Shown here: positions 35,118-44,455 of the stretch, one piece after another
Layout: each line of letters begins with the position of its first letter
Position numbering within the stretch: position 1 is the first letter of the stretch
Origin: Pseudomonas fragi
GTDB lineage: Bacteria > Pseudomonadota > Gammaproteobacteria > Pseudomonadales > Pseudomonadaceae
Assembly: GCF_900105835.1 (NCBI RefSeq)
Contig: NZ_LT629783.1
Span: 3,618,501 to 3,682,500 of the forward strand
Length of the DNA: 64,000 nt
Reading direction: 5' to 3'
Translations under genes and position numbers: made by a program
Notes under the pieces: generated by a model
What the model saw: the letters and a program-made list of their open reading frames with translations, nothing else
Told to the model about the DNA's origin: nothing
Databases searched by the model: none

Positions 35118-35224
35118 TGCTTGCCTCACTCATTTTTATTTAAAGCCTGGAGCGCTTCTCAAAACACCGCCAGAGCGGGTTTGTACGGGGATTGCAGACG
35201 CCTTGGCAGACCATGTTGCAAATT

Positions 35225-35252
35225 ATGTAGTGGTTGCCGAGGCATACTACAT
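35225..35252 (-). promoter_or_regulatory. ATGTAGT-N14-ACTACAT operator upstream of glcB
   Basis: Two perfect 7-bp arms flank a 14-bp centre that itself contains TGCC-GA-GGCA. The pattern fits my memory of sites for the RpiR-family regulator RccR, which controls glcB, aceA and pyruvate genes in Pseudomonas through KDPG; that link is recalled, not shown. Confidence 0.6.
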
Positions 35253-35409
35253 GATCAATTGCAGATGTGAAAATCAGACTGATCACGTCGTTCTGCGACC
35301 GTTTTTACGCTAACGGTCACACGCAAGAACAGGATGTTCTCAAGAAACAGGCAGGTTGTTCCAGATAATTCTAAAAACAGTACACAATTTGTGATTTGCA
35401 ATGGCTTCT

Positions 35410-35494
35410 GTGGGAGCGGGCTTGCTCGCGATTCGGGCGACGTGGTCTGTCAGGCTAACCGTGGCGAGACTATCGCGAGCAAGCCCGCTCCCAC
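35410..35494. repeat. REPIN upstream of gcvR
   Basis: Left arm GTGGGAGCGGGCTTGCTCGC, complementary right arm ending GCTCCCAC, 55 bp before the gcvR start. Confidence 0.95.
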
Positions 35495-35548
35495 AAAGGA
35501 GGGTGTTGCCTATACTCATTCGACCCCCCTAATAAGAGAGCCCCCACC

Positions 35549-36067
35549 ATGAACCATCTTGTGATTACGGTGTTTGCCCAGGACAAGGCCGGGCAGGTCG
35601 AGCGTATTGCCCAGTGCATCGCCGAGCATGGTGGTAACTGGCTGGAGAGCCGCATGTCGCGCATGGCCGGGCAATTTGCCGGGATCCTGCGTGTGGGTGT
35701 GCCCGCCGAAGCCCACGATGAGTTGGTGGACGCGTTGCAGCGCCTGGGCAAGGAAGGGATTCGGGTATTGATTGCCGAGAGCGGCATCGAGCAGTCCTGC
35801 ACCTGGAAGCCCATTGCAATGGAACTGGTGGGCAATGACCGCCCGGGTATTGTGCGCGACATTACCCGGGTGCTGACGGAGCAGGGGGTGAGCCTGGAGC
35901 GGCTGGTGACCGATGTGCGGCCCGCGCCCATGAGCAACGAGCCGCTGTTTCATGCCGAGGCGATTCTGGCCGTGCCCCTGACCCTGTCCCTGGATGTGTT
36001 GCAAAAGCGCCTGGAAACCCTGGCCGACGAACTGCTGGTGGACCTCAAGTTCAGTACCGAGGAGTAA
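35549..36067 (+). CDS. gcvR: glycine cleavage system transcriptional repressor GcvR (two ACT domains)
   Basis: 172 residues with two ACT domains: LVITVFAQDKAGQVERIAQC (about 4-23) and MELVGNDRPGIVRDITRVLT (about 91-110). There is no DNA-binding part; E. coli GcvR acts by binding the activator GcvA in the absence of glycine. The Pseudomonas relatives are annotated the same way but less studied. TAAGAGAG is upstream of the ATG. It is convergent with rarD, whose stop lies 3 bp away. Confidence 0.9.
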   Translation: MNHLVITVFAQDKAGQVERIAQCIAEHGGNWLESRMSRMAGQFAGILRVGVPAEAHDELVDALQRLGKEGIRVLIAESGIEQSCTWKPIAMELVGNDRPGIVRDITRVLTEQGVSLERLVTDVRPAPMSNEPLFHAEAILAVPLTLSLDVLQKRLETLADELLVDLKFSTEE

Positions 36068-36070
36068 GCC

Positions 36071-36958
36071 TCAACCGCGCTGGCGCATGCTGAACCAGGC
36101 ATCGAGGCTGTACACCACCAGCCCGGCCCAGATAAATGCAAAGGCGATCAAGGTACTTTCGGACAAGTGCTCGCCGTATACCCACACCGCCAGCATCAAT
36201 ACCAGCGTCGGCGCGATGTACTGCATAAAGCCCAGGGTGGTGTAGGGCAGATGCCGTGCGGCGGCGTTGAAACTGACCAAGGGAATCAGCGTGGCCGGCC
36301 CGGCCAGTACCAGCAACCAGGCTTCTGAGGTGCTCCAGAAATCAACATGAGCACTGTTGGCCTCGGGGTGCAGCAGCAACCAGCCAATAGCCACGGGTAC
36401 CAGAATCCAGGTTTCGACCACCAGCCCCGGCAGCGCCTTGACCGGCGCCTGTTTGCGGATCAGCCCGTAAAAGCCGAAGGTCAGTGCCAGCACCAACGAC
36501 ACCCACGGCAGGCTGCCCACTTGCCACACTTGCTGGGCCACACCGGCAGCGGCCAGGCCTACGGCAATCCACTGCAGGCGACGCAGGCGCTCGCCCAGCA
36601 GCAACATGCCGAGCAGCACGTTGACCAGCGGGTTGATGTAGTAGCCCAGGCTGGCTTCGACCATGCGGTCGTTGTTGACCGCCCACACGTAGGTCAGCCA
36701 GTTGGCGGCAATCAGCAGGCCGCTGATGGTCAGCACGCCAAGGCGCTTGGGGTTGTCGCGCAGCTCCTGCCACCAGCCGGGGTGCTTCCACACCAGCAGC
36801 AACAGTGAGCCGAACAAGGCCGACCAGAGCACCCGGTTAACGATGATTTCGGCAGCCGGAACACTGGCCAGCAGTTTGAAGTAGAGCGGGAAAATACCCC
36901 AGATGACATAGGCCGTGAGGCCTAAAATATACCCGCGACGCGGGTTGGCGGCTTGCAT
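36071..36958 (-). CDS. rarD: RarD family EamA transporter
   Basis: 295 residues, ten membrane helices. RRGYILGLTAYVIWGIFPLY is the RarD/chloramphenicol-sensitive subgroup signature, followed by LLASVPAAEIIVNRVLWSAL. The C-terminal half is the second EamA repeat, ending LDAWFSMRQRG. Substrate is unknown. ATG 36956-36958 has AAGGA 6 nt upstream; a longer frame has no site. This is the second DMT-superfamily gene in the window; it differs in subgroup from the one at 11451. Confidence 0.92.
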   Translation of the reverse strand: MQAANPRRGYILGLTAYVIWGIFPLYFKLLASVPAAEIIVNRVLWSALFGSLLLLVWKHPGWWQELRDNPKRLGVLTISGLLIAANWLTYVWAVNNDRMVEASLGYYINPLVNVLLGMLLLGERLRRLQWIAVGLAAAGVAQQVWQVGSLPWVSLVLALTFGFYGLIRKQAPVKALPGLVVETWILVPVAIGWLLLHPEANSAHVDFWSTSEAWLLVLAGPATLIPLVSFNAAARHLPYTTLGFMQYIAPTLVLMLAVWVYGEHLSESTLIAFAFIWAGLVVYSLDAWFSMRQRG

Positions 36959-37090
36959 GCAGAATCCTTGCTCAGGCAACTAACAGACACGGAAGAAGCC
37001 AAGAGTGTAAGCAGGTTTTGCAGGCGTGTCGTGCAGGAGATCTGCAAGGCGGACATGTTTTTTTGCACCAGCAGCGGCCCCGGTTTTTCT

Positions 37091-37176
37091 GTGGGAGCGG
37101 GCTTGCTCGCGATGCAGGCGCTGCGGTCTGTCAGTTAAACCGCATTCGACCCGATCGCGAGCAAGCCCGCTCCCAC
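37091..37176. repeat. REPIN between rarD and srkA
   Basis: Left arm GTGGGAGCGGGCTTGCTCGC and complementary right arm. Internal segment (GCGCTGCGGTCTGTCAGTTA) is nearly identical to the copy at 38254, so these two copies are close relatives flanking srkA. Confidence 0.95.
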
Positions 37177-37195
37177 AAGAGCCACATAGATGGGG

Positions 37196-38170
37196 TCAGA
37201 ACAGCTTCAGCGGCTCTTCATTGAGTGCCGACAGCTGTTCGCGCAACGCCAGGATCTGGTCGCCCCAATAACGCTCGCTGCCAAACCACGGGAAGCTGTG
37301 GGGGAACGCCGGGTCGTCCCAGCGCCGGGCCAGCCAGGCGCTGTAATGCATCAGGCGCAAAGCGCGCAGCGGTTCGATCAGCGCCAGTTCGCGGGGGTTG
37401 AAGTCATGGAACTCGCTGTAACCGTCCATCAGTTCCGACAACTGCCCCAGACATTCCTGACGGTCACCGGCCAGCATCATCCACAAGTCCTGCACCGCAG
37501 GGCCCATGCGGCAATCATCGAGGTCGACGATATGGAACACTTCGTCGCGGCACATCATGTTGCCGGGGTGGCAATCGCCATGCATGCGGATATTGGTGTG
37601 CGGGGTGGCGGCGTAGACGTCTTCAACCCGCTTGAGCAGGTCGCGGGCGACGGACTCGTAGGCCGGGAGCAGGCTGCGCGGTATGAAGTTGCCTTCAAGC
37701 AGGGTGGTCAGCGAGTCGTGACCGAAATTTTTCACCCCCAGCGCTTCACGGTGTTCGAACGGTTTGGTCGCACCTACGGCATGCAGGCGGCCCAGCAGTT
37801 GCCCGAGACGATACAACTGGTCGAGGTTGCCCGGTTCTGGCGCCCGGCCACCCCGGCGCGGGAACAGGGTAAAGCGGAAACCCTGGTGTTCGAACAGGCT
37901 TTGGCCGTTGTGAATCATCGGCGCCACAACCGGGACGTCGCATTCGGCCAGTTCGAAGGTGAAGCGGTGCTCTTCGAGGATCGCTTCGTTGGTCCAGCGC
38001 TGAGGGCGATAGAACTTGGCGATCAGCGGCTGCGAGTCTTCTATGCCGACCTGGTACACACGGTTTTCGTAGCTGTTGAGCGCCAGCACGCGGGCATCGC
38101 TCAGGAAACCGATGCTTTCGACGGCGTCGAGCACCAGATCAGGGGTAAGTGTTGCAAACGGATGAGACAT
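37196..38170 (-). CDS. srkA: stress response serine/threonine kinase SrkA (YihE family)
   Basis: 324 residues of the APH-like kinase fold. It starts MSHPFATLTPDLVLDAVESI. Key segments: NSYENRVYQVGIEDSQPLIA with KFYRPQRW (ATP lysine), the catalytic loop HGDCHPGNMM and the metal motif IVDLDDCRMGPAVQDLW. E. coli SrkA counters MazF-mediated death under stress. AGGAG is 5 nt before ATG 38168-38170. It is flanked by two closely related REPINs. Confidence 0.93.
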   Translation of the reverse strand: MSHPFATLTPDLVLDAVESIGFLSDARVLALNSYENRVYQVGIEDSQPLIAKFYRPQRWTNEAILEEHRFTFELAECDVPVVAPMIHNGQSLFEHQGFRFTLFPRRGGRAPEPGNLDQLYRLGQLLGRLHAVGATKPFEHREALGVKNFGHDSLTTLLEGNFIPRSLLPAYESVARDLLKRVEDVYAATPHTNIRMHGDCHPGNMMCRDEVFHIVDLDDCRMGPAVQDLWMMLAGDRQECLGQLSELMDGYSEFHDFNPRELALIEPLRALRLMHYSAWLARRWDDPAFPHSFPWFGSERYWGDQILALREQLSALNEEPLKLF

Positions 38171-38253
38171 GCTGACTCCTGCGCGCAGCAGGCTGCCGCG
38201 TCCGGCCATGCATGTTAACGCAGACCGGGACCTGGAAGGCGACTTAATCCTGT

Positions 38254-38338
38254 GTGGGAGCGGGCTTGCTCGCGATGCAGGCGCTGCGGTCTGTCAGTTA
38301 AACCCCATCGACCCGATCGCGAGCAAGCCCGCTCCCAC
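38254..38338. repeat. REPIN between phoX and srkA
   Basis: Left arm GTGGGAGCGGGCTTGCTCGC, inner segment matching the copy at 37091, complementary right arm. Confidence 0.95.
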
Positions 38339-38347
38339 AAGGAAAGG

Positions 38348-40249
38348 TCAGGCGCCGACGATGCCACCGTCTTCACGGCTGATGGCCATGACCGAGGAGC
38401 GCGGTTTGCCGTTGGGCAGGTGCTCGGGGAAGGTGGAACCGCCATTTTCGCCGGGGTGTTGAATGCCCACGAACAGGGTCTTGTGGTCGGGCGAGAAGCT
38501 GATGCCGGTGACTTCACAGCCAATCGGCCCGACCATGAAGCGGCGGATCTCACCGCTGGCCGGGTCGGCGCAGAGCATCTGGTTATTGCCCATGCCAGCG
38601 AAGTCGCCCGCGTTGCTGACATCACCGTCGGTCAGGATCCACAGGCGCCCGGCGGCGTCAAAACCCAGGCCGTCTGGGCTGTTGAACATGTTCTGCGCGG
38701 TGATGTTGGCCGAACCGCCCTTGGCCTGCTGGCCGTGAACGGCCGGGTTGCCGGCGACGACGAAAAGGTCCCAGTCGAAGGTGTCCGCGCCGTGATCACC
38801 CTTGTGGGCGTTCCAGCGCAGGATTTGCCCGTAGACGTTTTTCTCCCGGGGGTTGGGCCCGCCCACCGGCTGACCGTCTTCGCCGCGTTTGACGTTGTTG
38901 GTCAGGGTGCAATAGACCTGGCCGTCCTTGGGGCTGACCACAATCCACTCCGGGCGGTCCATGCGTGTGGCCCCGACGGCGCTGGCTGCCATGCGAGCAT
39001 GAATCAACACTTCGGCCTGATTGGCAAAACCCTTGGTCGCATCGACGCCGTTTTTGCCGTGGCTCAGTTCAACCCACTGGCCGTGGCCCTTGGGGCGATC
39101 GGGGTTGCTGTCACCACCGTCAAAGCGCGCCACATAAAGCGTGCCGTGGTCGAGCAGGTCGCGGTTGGCCTTGGGGTTCTGGTGGTCGATCCTGTCGCGG
39201 CTGATGAATTTATAGATGAACTCGCCACGCTCATCGTCGCCCATGTAGACCACGGCACGGCCGTCGCCGGTTTCGGCAAGCGCGGCATTTTCGTGTTTGA
39301 AGCGGCCCAGGGCGGTGCGTTTGACGGGCGTGGAAAGCGGGTCGAACGGGTCGATTTCCACCACCCAGCCGTGGCGGTTGAGCTCGTTGGGGTTGAGTGC
39401 CAGGTCGAAACGCGGGTCGTGCTGGTGCCAGTTGATGTCTTTGCTGGCAGCTACGGCACCGTAGCGTTTTTGCGCAGCGTCGAAGGCCTGCTTGGGATCA
39501 GAGCTGCCAAAGCAGTCCGTGAAGTTTTCCTCGCACGTCAGGTAGGTGCCCCATGGCGTTTTGCCGTTGGCGCAGTTCTGGAATGTGCCCAGGGCGTGGG
39601 TGCCCGTGGCGTCGGCCTGGGTGCGCAGCAGTTCGTGGCCAGCAGCAGGGCCACTGAGTCGGATAGGGGTGTTGCCGTGAATGCGGCGGTTGAAAGGCGA
39701 GCCCTGGACAAACTGCCAGCCATTGCCCTTGCGCTGAATCTCAATCACCGACACGCCTTCCGAGGCCTGGGCCTTGCGCACTTCTTCGGCGCTGGCAGGC
39801 GTGCCCCCGTGGGGGTAGAGGTAGCGATAGTTGGTGTATTCGTTGTTGATTGCCATCAGGGCCCGGTTGGGGTCATCGGGGAAGGCGAACAGGCTCATGC
39901 CGTCGTTGTTGTCGCCAAATTGCACTTCCTGCTCGCTGGCCGTGCCGTTGCCGGCCGGGTCGAACGCCGGGCCTGCGGCTTGCAGCGGCTGGCCCCAGCT
40001 GATGAGAACCGAAGCGCGGTAGCCAGGTGGCAGGCTGATGGTGTCGGTGGTGGCTGCGTTGATGCTGTCAAAGCCCAGCAAGTTACTGTTGGCAGCGCTG
40101 ACACCCGCCGCCAGTGCGCTGCGCCCGAGCAGGCCGCCGCCGAGGAACATCGCCGCGCCGCACAAGGCGCCAGCGCTGATAAAGCCACGTCGACTAAGGC
40201 CAACCATCTGCTCAAGGTCGGTGGGTTGGTGTTCTTCTAATAGGCTCAT
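38348..40249 (-). CDS. Tat-exported PhoX/DUF839 family phosphatase
   Basis: 633 residues. The twin-arginine motif SRRGFISAG (residues 19-27) leads a hydrophobic stretch ending LAAG. The DUF839/PhoX beta-propeller follows: LPPGYRASVLISWGQPL, INNEYTNYRYLYPHG, GTYLTCEENFTDCFG, DRPEWIVVSPKDGQVYCTLT, and FNSPDGLGFDAAGRLWILTD. PhoX enzymes are Ca2+/Fe3+ alkaline phosphatases that fold in the cytoplasm and are Tat-exported. Not every DUF839 protein is proven active. No Pho box is evident. Start ATG 40247-40249 has a weak site (GAGCC). Confidence 0.9.
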   Translation of the reverse strand: MSLLEEHQPTDLEQMVGLSRRGFISAGALCGAAMFLGGGLLGRSALAAGVSAANSNLLGFDSINAATTDTISLPPGYRASVLISWGQPLQAAGPAFDPAGNGTASEQEVQFGDNNDGMSLFAFPDDPNRALMAINNEYTNYRYLYPHGGTPASAEEVRKAQASEGVSVIEIQRKGNGWQFVQGSPFNRRIHGNTPIRLSGPAAGHELLRTQADATGTHALGTFQNCANGKTPWGTYLTCEENFTDCFGSSDPKQAFDAAQKRYGAVAASKDINWHQHDPRFDLALNPNELNRHGWVVEIDPFDPLSTPVKRTALGRFKHENAALAETGDGRAVVYMGDDERGEFIYKFISRDRIDHQNPKANRDLLDHGTLYVARFDGGDSNPDRPKGHGQWVELSHGKNGVDATKGFANQAEVLIHARMAASAVGATRMDRPEWIVVSPKDGQVYCTLTNNVKRGEDGQPVGGPNPREKNVYGQILRWNAHKGDHGADTFDWDLFVVAGNPAVHGQQAKGGSANITAQNMFNSPDGLGFDAAGRLWILTDGDVSNAGDFAGMGNNQMLCADPASGEIRRFMVGPIGCEVTGISFSPDHKTLFVGIQHPGENGGSTFPEHLPNGKPRSSVMAISREDGGIVGA

Positions 40250-40328
40250 GGCTGGCTCGGCTCTGACGGTTTTGGCAGACACCATAAGCAGCGGGTATGA
40301 CAGGGATGTTTCAGTGTTTGTTTGAAAA

Positions 40329-40438
40329 GCCCCTCACCCTAGCCCTCTCCCAAAGGGAGAGGGGACTGACCGCACGCGGATTCAAGAACTGCGCAAATCA
40401 GCCCCCTCTCCCGATGGGAGAGGGTTGGGGTGAGGGGC
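40329..40438. repeat. CCCTCTCCC-type REP element between phoX and modE
   Basis: CCCCTCACCCTAGCCCTCTC at left and AGAGGGTTGGGGTGAGGGGC at right, with inner CCCAAAGGGAGAGGGG and CCCCCTCTCCCGATGGGAG arms. Confidence 0.88.
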
Positions 40439-40442
40439 CGGA

Positions 40443-41207
40443 CTAGAGCGCTGTCCCCAGCAACACCAGCGACGGCGCGAACTGCACCTGCGCCGCGCTG
40501 CCCACGACCAACTTGAGTGTTTCAAGGTGTTGCGGTTCGCTCAGCGCACACAGGGTCTGGCCACCGGGCAGGTTGATGCGCACTTCGCTGGGGCCGTCTT
40601 CGGTGTGCAGGATCTGTTCGATGTGCCCTTGCAGGTGGTTGTATTCCGGGCCGGGCGGCTGGGTGGCGTCGATCAGTTGCAGCCAGCCCGCTTTGATCAA
40701 CGCCACCGCCGGGCTGCCGATGGCCAGTTCCAGGCGCTGGGTGCTGTCGCGGGTAATTTGCGCGCGCAGGCTCAGGCCGCCGGGCAACTCAAGTTCGATC
40801 AGGTCGTTGTGGCCATGAGGGTGAATGGCGATAACGCTGCCGTGCAACTGGTTGCGGGCGCTGGTGCGCAACATCAGGCGGCCCAGCAGGTCGAGATCCC
40901 GGGCGTCTTCGGCAGCGTCCAGGACCTGGGCCTGTATTGCCTGCAAGCGCTGATAAAGGCGCAGCACCCGCAAGCCTGCCACGGACAACCGGGCGCCACC
41001 TCCGCCCTTGCCGCCGATGCTGCGCTCCACCAAGGGGGTTTGCGCCAGGTTATTCAGCTCGTCGATGGCATCCCACGCTGCCTTGTAGCTGATGCCTGCA
41101 CTTTTGGCGGCGGCGGTGATCGAGCCTTGTTCGGCGATGTGTTGCAACAGGGCGATACGTTGCGGGCGGCGGACGATATGTTGGGCAAGCAGGGCAGGCA
41201 GGTGCAT
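40443..41207 (-). CDS. modE: molybdate-responsive regulator ModE
   Basis: 254 residues, full ModE layout. Residues about 1-110 are the LysR-like winged helix (QGSITAAAKSAGISYKAAWD). Two Mop/TOBE molybdate-binding domains follow: SARNQLHGSVIAIHPHGHND (from about 115) and YNHLQGHIEQILHTEDGPSE (from about 189). With molybdate bound it represses uptake genes. No modABC or molybdoenzyme gene is adjacent, so its targets are elsewhere. It is 57 bp downstream of comF and could be cotranscribed with it. Confidence 0.93.
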   Translation of the reverse strand: MHLPALLAQHIVRRPQRIALLQHIAEQGSITAAAKSAGISYKAAWDAIDELNNLAQTPLVERSIGGKGGGGARLSVAGLRVLRLYQRLQAIQAQVLDAAEDARDLDLLGRLMLRTSARNQLHGSVIAIHPHGHNDLIELELPGGLSLRAQITRDSTQRLELAIGSPAVALIKAGWLQLIDATQPPGPEYNHLQGHIEQILHTEDGPSEVRINLPGGQTLCALSEPQHLETLKLVVGSAAQVQFAPSLVLLGTAL

Positions 41208-41264
41208 GAAGGCAGGTTCGCAAAGCGGGGCGTGCCCGAAAAGTGCCTGCTGCGCGGGTTGGCG

Positions 41265-42005
41265 TCAAGCAAGCCCGTCGGGTTTTGGTGTGCGTGCCAG
41301 GCAATACACATCAACCCGTCGTGCCCCGGCCTTGAGTAGCAGGAGTGCCAGGCTTTGTGCCGTGGCGCCGGTGGTCAGCACGTCATCGATCAGGGCCAGG
41401 TGCAAGCCATGCACCTGCACCCCGGATGCGAGGCGAAAGGCGTGGCGCAGGTTGCGTTTGCGGGTTTTGGCGTCCAGACCCTGTTGCGCGGCGGTGTCCA
41501 GGGTACGCAGCAGCCAGTGCGGTTGGCAGGGGATACTCAGTTGCTTGCCGAGCCAGTCCCCCAGCATGCCTGCCTGGTTGTACCCACGCTCACGCAAGCG
41601 CTTGCGGGACAGGGGGACTGGCAACAGGAAGGCCGGTCGAGGCTCTCCCGAATTGAAGCCATCAAGCAACGATTGGCCAAGAATTTCGGCTAAAAGCCGG
41701 CCATAAGGCCATTTACTGTGGTGCTTGAAGTGCACGATCAGGCTGTCTATAGGGAAACCATATACCCAGGGTGCATGCACCCGCGCAAAGGCGGGCGGCT
41801 GCCTGATGCAATGGCCGCAAATCAACCCCGCCATCGGCAACGGCAAAGCGCAGCGCTGGCAGCAGTCACCCAGCCAGGGCAGTTCCAGCTCGCAGGCCAC
41901 GCACAGGGCCAGCCCGGTGTCGGCGCGCAGGTCGCACAACAAACACGATTGATCAGATAATAACCAGTTGTAAACCCGCTTTATCCATTGTGGTTGACAG
42001 TTCAT
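41265..42005 (-). CDS. ComF family phosphoribosyltransferase-like protein
   Basis: 246 residues. The N-terminal half has paired cysteines of a zinc site (CLLC, CVAC, CCQRC, CGHC within the first 75 residues). The PRPP-binding motif is LALIDDVLTTGATAQSLALL. ComF proteins are tied to DNA uptake in competent bacteria, but most gamma-proteobacterial members (GntX) have no proven role. It diverges from bioB; the BirA-type operator overlaps its first codons. Confidence 0.92.
   Translation of the reverse strand: MNCQPQWIKRVYNWLLSDQSCLLCDLRADTGLALCVACELELPWLGDCCQRCALPLPMAGLICGHCIRQPPAFARVHAPWVYGFPIDSLIVHFKHHSKWPYGRLLAEILGQSLLDGFNSGEPRPAFLLPVPLSRKRLRERGYNQAGMLGDWLGKQLSIPCQPHWLLRTLDTAAQQGLDAKTRKRNLRHAFRLASGVQVHGLHLALIDDVLTTGATAQSLALLLLKAGARRVDVYCLARTPKPDGLA
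41968..42000. promoter_or_regulatory. BirA-type biotin operator between comF and bioB
   Basis: TTGTAAACC-N15-GGTTGACAG: the left half is identical to the known BirA half site and the right half matches GGTTTACAA at 7 of 9. The right half includes a TTGACA (41994-41999) that can serve as the bioB -35 box. It overlaps the comF coding start (42005). Confidence 0.85.
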
Positions 42006-42092
42006 GTCACATCCTTAAACATGCCGACATCCGTGCCGTGCCTGAGGATCCGCCCTCAGGTTCTAGTCAAAGCATAAACAAGAGAAACGCCG

Positions 42093-43148
42093 ATGAGCGC
42101 CAGCAGCCTTGCCAACTTGCGACATGATTGGTCATTAGCCGAAGTCCGGGCGATGTTCACCCAGCCGTTCAACGACCTGCTTTTCGAGGCGCAGACCGTT
42201 CACCGCAGGCATTTCAACGCCAACCGGGTCCAGGTTTCGACGCTGCTGTCGATCAAGACCGGTGCTTGTCCGGAAGATTGCAAATATTGTCCGCAGTCGG
42301 GTCACTACAACACCGGCCTGGCCAAAGAGAAGCTGATGCAGGTGCAGAAGGTGCTTGAAGAGGCCCAGCGGGCCAAGGCCATCGGTGCCACCCGGTTTTG
42401 CATGGGTGCGGCCTGGAAGCATCCGTCGGCCAAAGACATGCCCTATGTGCTGGAAATGGTCAAAGGCGTGAAGGCCATGGGCCTGGAAACCTGCATGACC
42501 CTGGGCAAGCTCGATCAGGAGCAAACCGCCGCGCTGGCCCACGCCGGCCTCGATTACTACAACCACAACCTCGACACCTCCCCTGAGTTTTACACCAGCA
42601 TCATCACCACCCGTACTTACAGCGAGCGCCTGCAAACCCTGAGCTATGTGCGCGATAGCGGGATGAAAATCTGCTCCGGTGGCATCCTGGGCATGGGCGA
42701 GTCGCTGGACGATCGCGCCAATCTGCTGATCCAGCTGGCCAACCTGCCCGAGCACCCGGAATCGGTGCCGATCAACATGTTGGTGAAAGTGGCCGGTACG
42801 CCGATGGAAAACGCCGAAGACATCGACCCGTTTGATTTCATCCGCATGCTGGCGGTAGCGCGAATCATGATGCCTTTGAGCCATGTGCGCCTGTCGGCAG
42901 GTCGTGAGGCAATGAACGAGCAAATGCAGGCGCTGGCGTTTTTTGCCGGGGCCAACTCGATTTTCTACGGTGACAAACTGCTCACTACCGCCAACCCGCA
43001 GGCGGACAAGGACATGCAGCTGTTCAGTCGTCTGGGCATCCTGCCGGAAGAACGTGAAGACCACGCCGACGAGGTGCATCAGGCGGTGATCGAGCATGCA
43101 CTGCGGGATCAGAAGTCCAGCGAGCAGTTCTATAACGCGGTGGTTTAA
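42093..43148 (+). CDS. bioB: biotin synthase
   Basis: 351 residues. The radical-SAM cluster motif is CPEDCKYC (Cys59, Cys63, Cys66). [20 protein letters not shown] and the SAM segments ([40 protein letters not shown]) are present, with the auxiliary [2Fe-2S] arginine region [20 protein letters not shown]. It inserts sulfur into dethiobiotin. First gene of bioBFHCD, behind the BirA operator. Complete. Confidence 0.98.
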   Translation: MSASSLANLRHDWSLAEVRAMFTQPFNDLLFEAQTVHRRHFNANRVQVSTLLSIKTGACPEDCKYCPQSGHYNTGLAKEKLMQVQKVLEEAQRAKAIGATRFCMGAAWKHPSAKDMPYVLEMVKGVKAMGLETCMTLGKLDQEQTAALAHAGLDYYNHNLDTSPEFYTSIITTRTYSERLQTLSYVRDSGMKICSGGILGMGESLDDRANLLIQLANLPEHPESVPINMLVKVAGTPMENAEDIDPFDFIRMLAVARIMMPLSHVRLSAGREAMNEQMQALAFFAGANSIFYGDKLLTTANPQADKDMQLFSRLGILPEEREDHADEVHQAVIEHALRDQKSSEQFYNAVV

Positions 43149-43162
43149 CCACCGCGTAGACC

Positions 43163-43266
43163 TGTAGTCGCTGCCGCAGGCTGCGATAAGGTCCGCAGGA
43201 CCTTCGCTTTCAATACCGAAGCCGGGGCCGCTTCGCTGCCCATCGCAGCCTGCGGCAGCGGCTACA
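43163..43266. repeat. GTAG(C/T)CGCTGCCGCAGGCTGCGA-type REP pair between bioB and bioF
   Basis: TGTAGTCGCTGCCGCAGGCT at left, and CAGCCTGCGGCAGCGGCTAC at right. A third repeat family, lying inside the bio operon. Confidence 0.88.
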
Positions 43267-43282
43267 AGGGATTATAGCCAGC

Positions 43283-44455
43283 ATGTCATTTGATCTAAAC
43301 GCCCGCCTGGCCGTTCGCCGTGCCGAAAATCTTTACCGCCAGCGGCCCTTGCTGCAAAGCCCGCAAGGCCCGCAGGTGCTGGTCGATGGCCAGCCTCTGC
43401 TCGCTTTCTGCAATAACGACTATCTCGGCCTGGCCAACCACCCGCAGGTGATCGAAGCCTGGCAGGCCGGTGCGTCGCGCTGGGGGGTGGGCGGCGGTGC
43501 ATCACACCTGGTCATTGGCCACAGCACCCCCCATCACGCACTGGAAGAAGCCCTGGCCGAGTTCACCGGTCGCCCGCGGGCGCTGCTGTTCAGCAACGGT
43601 TACATGGCCAATATGGGCGCCGTCACCGCGCTGGTGGGGCAGGGTGATACGGTGCTCGAAGACCGTCTCAACCATGCCTCCCTGCTGGATGCCGGCTTGC
43701 TCAGCGGGGCGCGCTTCAACCGCTATTTGCACAACGATGCAACCAGCCTGGCCAAGCGCCTAGAGAAGGCCAGCGGCAGTACGCTGGTGGTCACCGATGG
43801 CGTATTCAGCATGGACGGTGATCTTGCCGATCTGCCCGCGCTGGCCCGTGAAACCAAGGCCAAAGGGGCCTGGCTGATGGTCGACGATGCCCACGGTTTT
43901 GGCCCATTGGGTGCCACTGGCGGCGGAATTGCCGAGCACTTTGGCCTGGGCATGGACGATGTGCCGGTGCTGGTGGGCACGCTGGGCAAGGCCTTTGGTA
44001 CCAGCGGCGCTTTTGTGGCGGGCAGCGAAGAGCTGATTGAAAGCCTGATCCAGTTCGCCCGGCCTTATATCTACACCACCAGCCAGCCGCCGGCACTGGC
44101 CTGTGCGACGCTCAAAAGCCTTGAGCTGCTGCGCACCGAGCATTGGCGCCGTGAGCACCTCAACAGCCTGATCGGTCAATTTCGCCGGGGTGCCGAACAG
44201 ATCGGCCTGCAGTTGATGGACAGCTTCACGCCGATCCAGCCGATCATGATCGGTGACAGTGGCCAGGCCATTCGTCTGTCGCAGATGTTGCGCGAGCGCG
44301 GCCTGTTGGTGACCGCAATCCGCCCGCCCACGGTGCCCGCGGGCAGCGCCCGGCTGCGCGTGACCCTGTCGGCGGCCCACACAGAAGCACAGGTGCAGCT
44401 ATTGTTAACAGCACTTGATGACTGTTGGCGCACGTTGGAGGCCGATCATGCGTGA
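43283..44455 (+). CDS. bioF: 8-amino-7-oxononanoate synthase
   Basis: 390 residues of the alpha-oxoamine synthase family. [40 protein letters not shown], the PLP ring motif [18 protein letters not shown] and the Schiff-base lysine in [20 protein letters not shown] are intact. It joins pimeloyl-ACP and alanine to KAPA. Start ATG 43283. Its stop overlaps bioH by 8 bp, a sign of coupled translation. Confidence 0.97.
   Translation: MSFDLNARLAVRRAENLYRQRPLLQSPQGPQVLVDGQPLLAFCNNDYLGLANHPQVIEAWQAGASRWGVGGGASHLVIGHSTPHHALEEALAEFTGRPRALLFSNGYMANMGAVTALVGQGDTVLEDRLNHASLLDAGLLSGARFNRYLHNDATSLAKRLEKASGSTLVVTDGVFSMDGDLADLPALARETKAKGAWLMVDDAHGFGPLGATGGGIAEHFGLGMDDVPVLVGTLGKAFGTSGAFVAGSEELIESLIQFARPYIYTTSQPPALACATLKSLELLRTEHWRREHLNSLIGQFRRGAEQIGLQLMDSFTPIQPIMIGDSGQAIRLSQMLRERGLLVTAIRPPTVPAGSARLRVTLSAAHTEAQVQLLLTALDDCWRTLEADHA

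Larger units (their letters stand above)
35118..35548. other. 431-bp gap between divergent glcB and gcvR
   Basis: It holds the glcB leader, the palindrome at 35225-35252, the 11-bp palindrome CACAATTTGTG at 35383-35393 and the REPIN at 35410-35494. I see no coding sequence in it. Confidence 0.6.

Noticed and set aside
35203..35220. sigma-54-like TGGCA...TTGCA upstream of glcB
   Set aside because: The spacing between GG and GC is 11 instead of 10 bases, which abolishes sigma-54 recognition.
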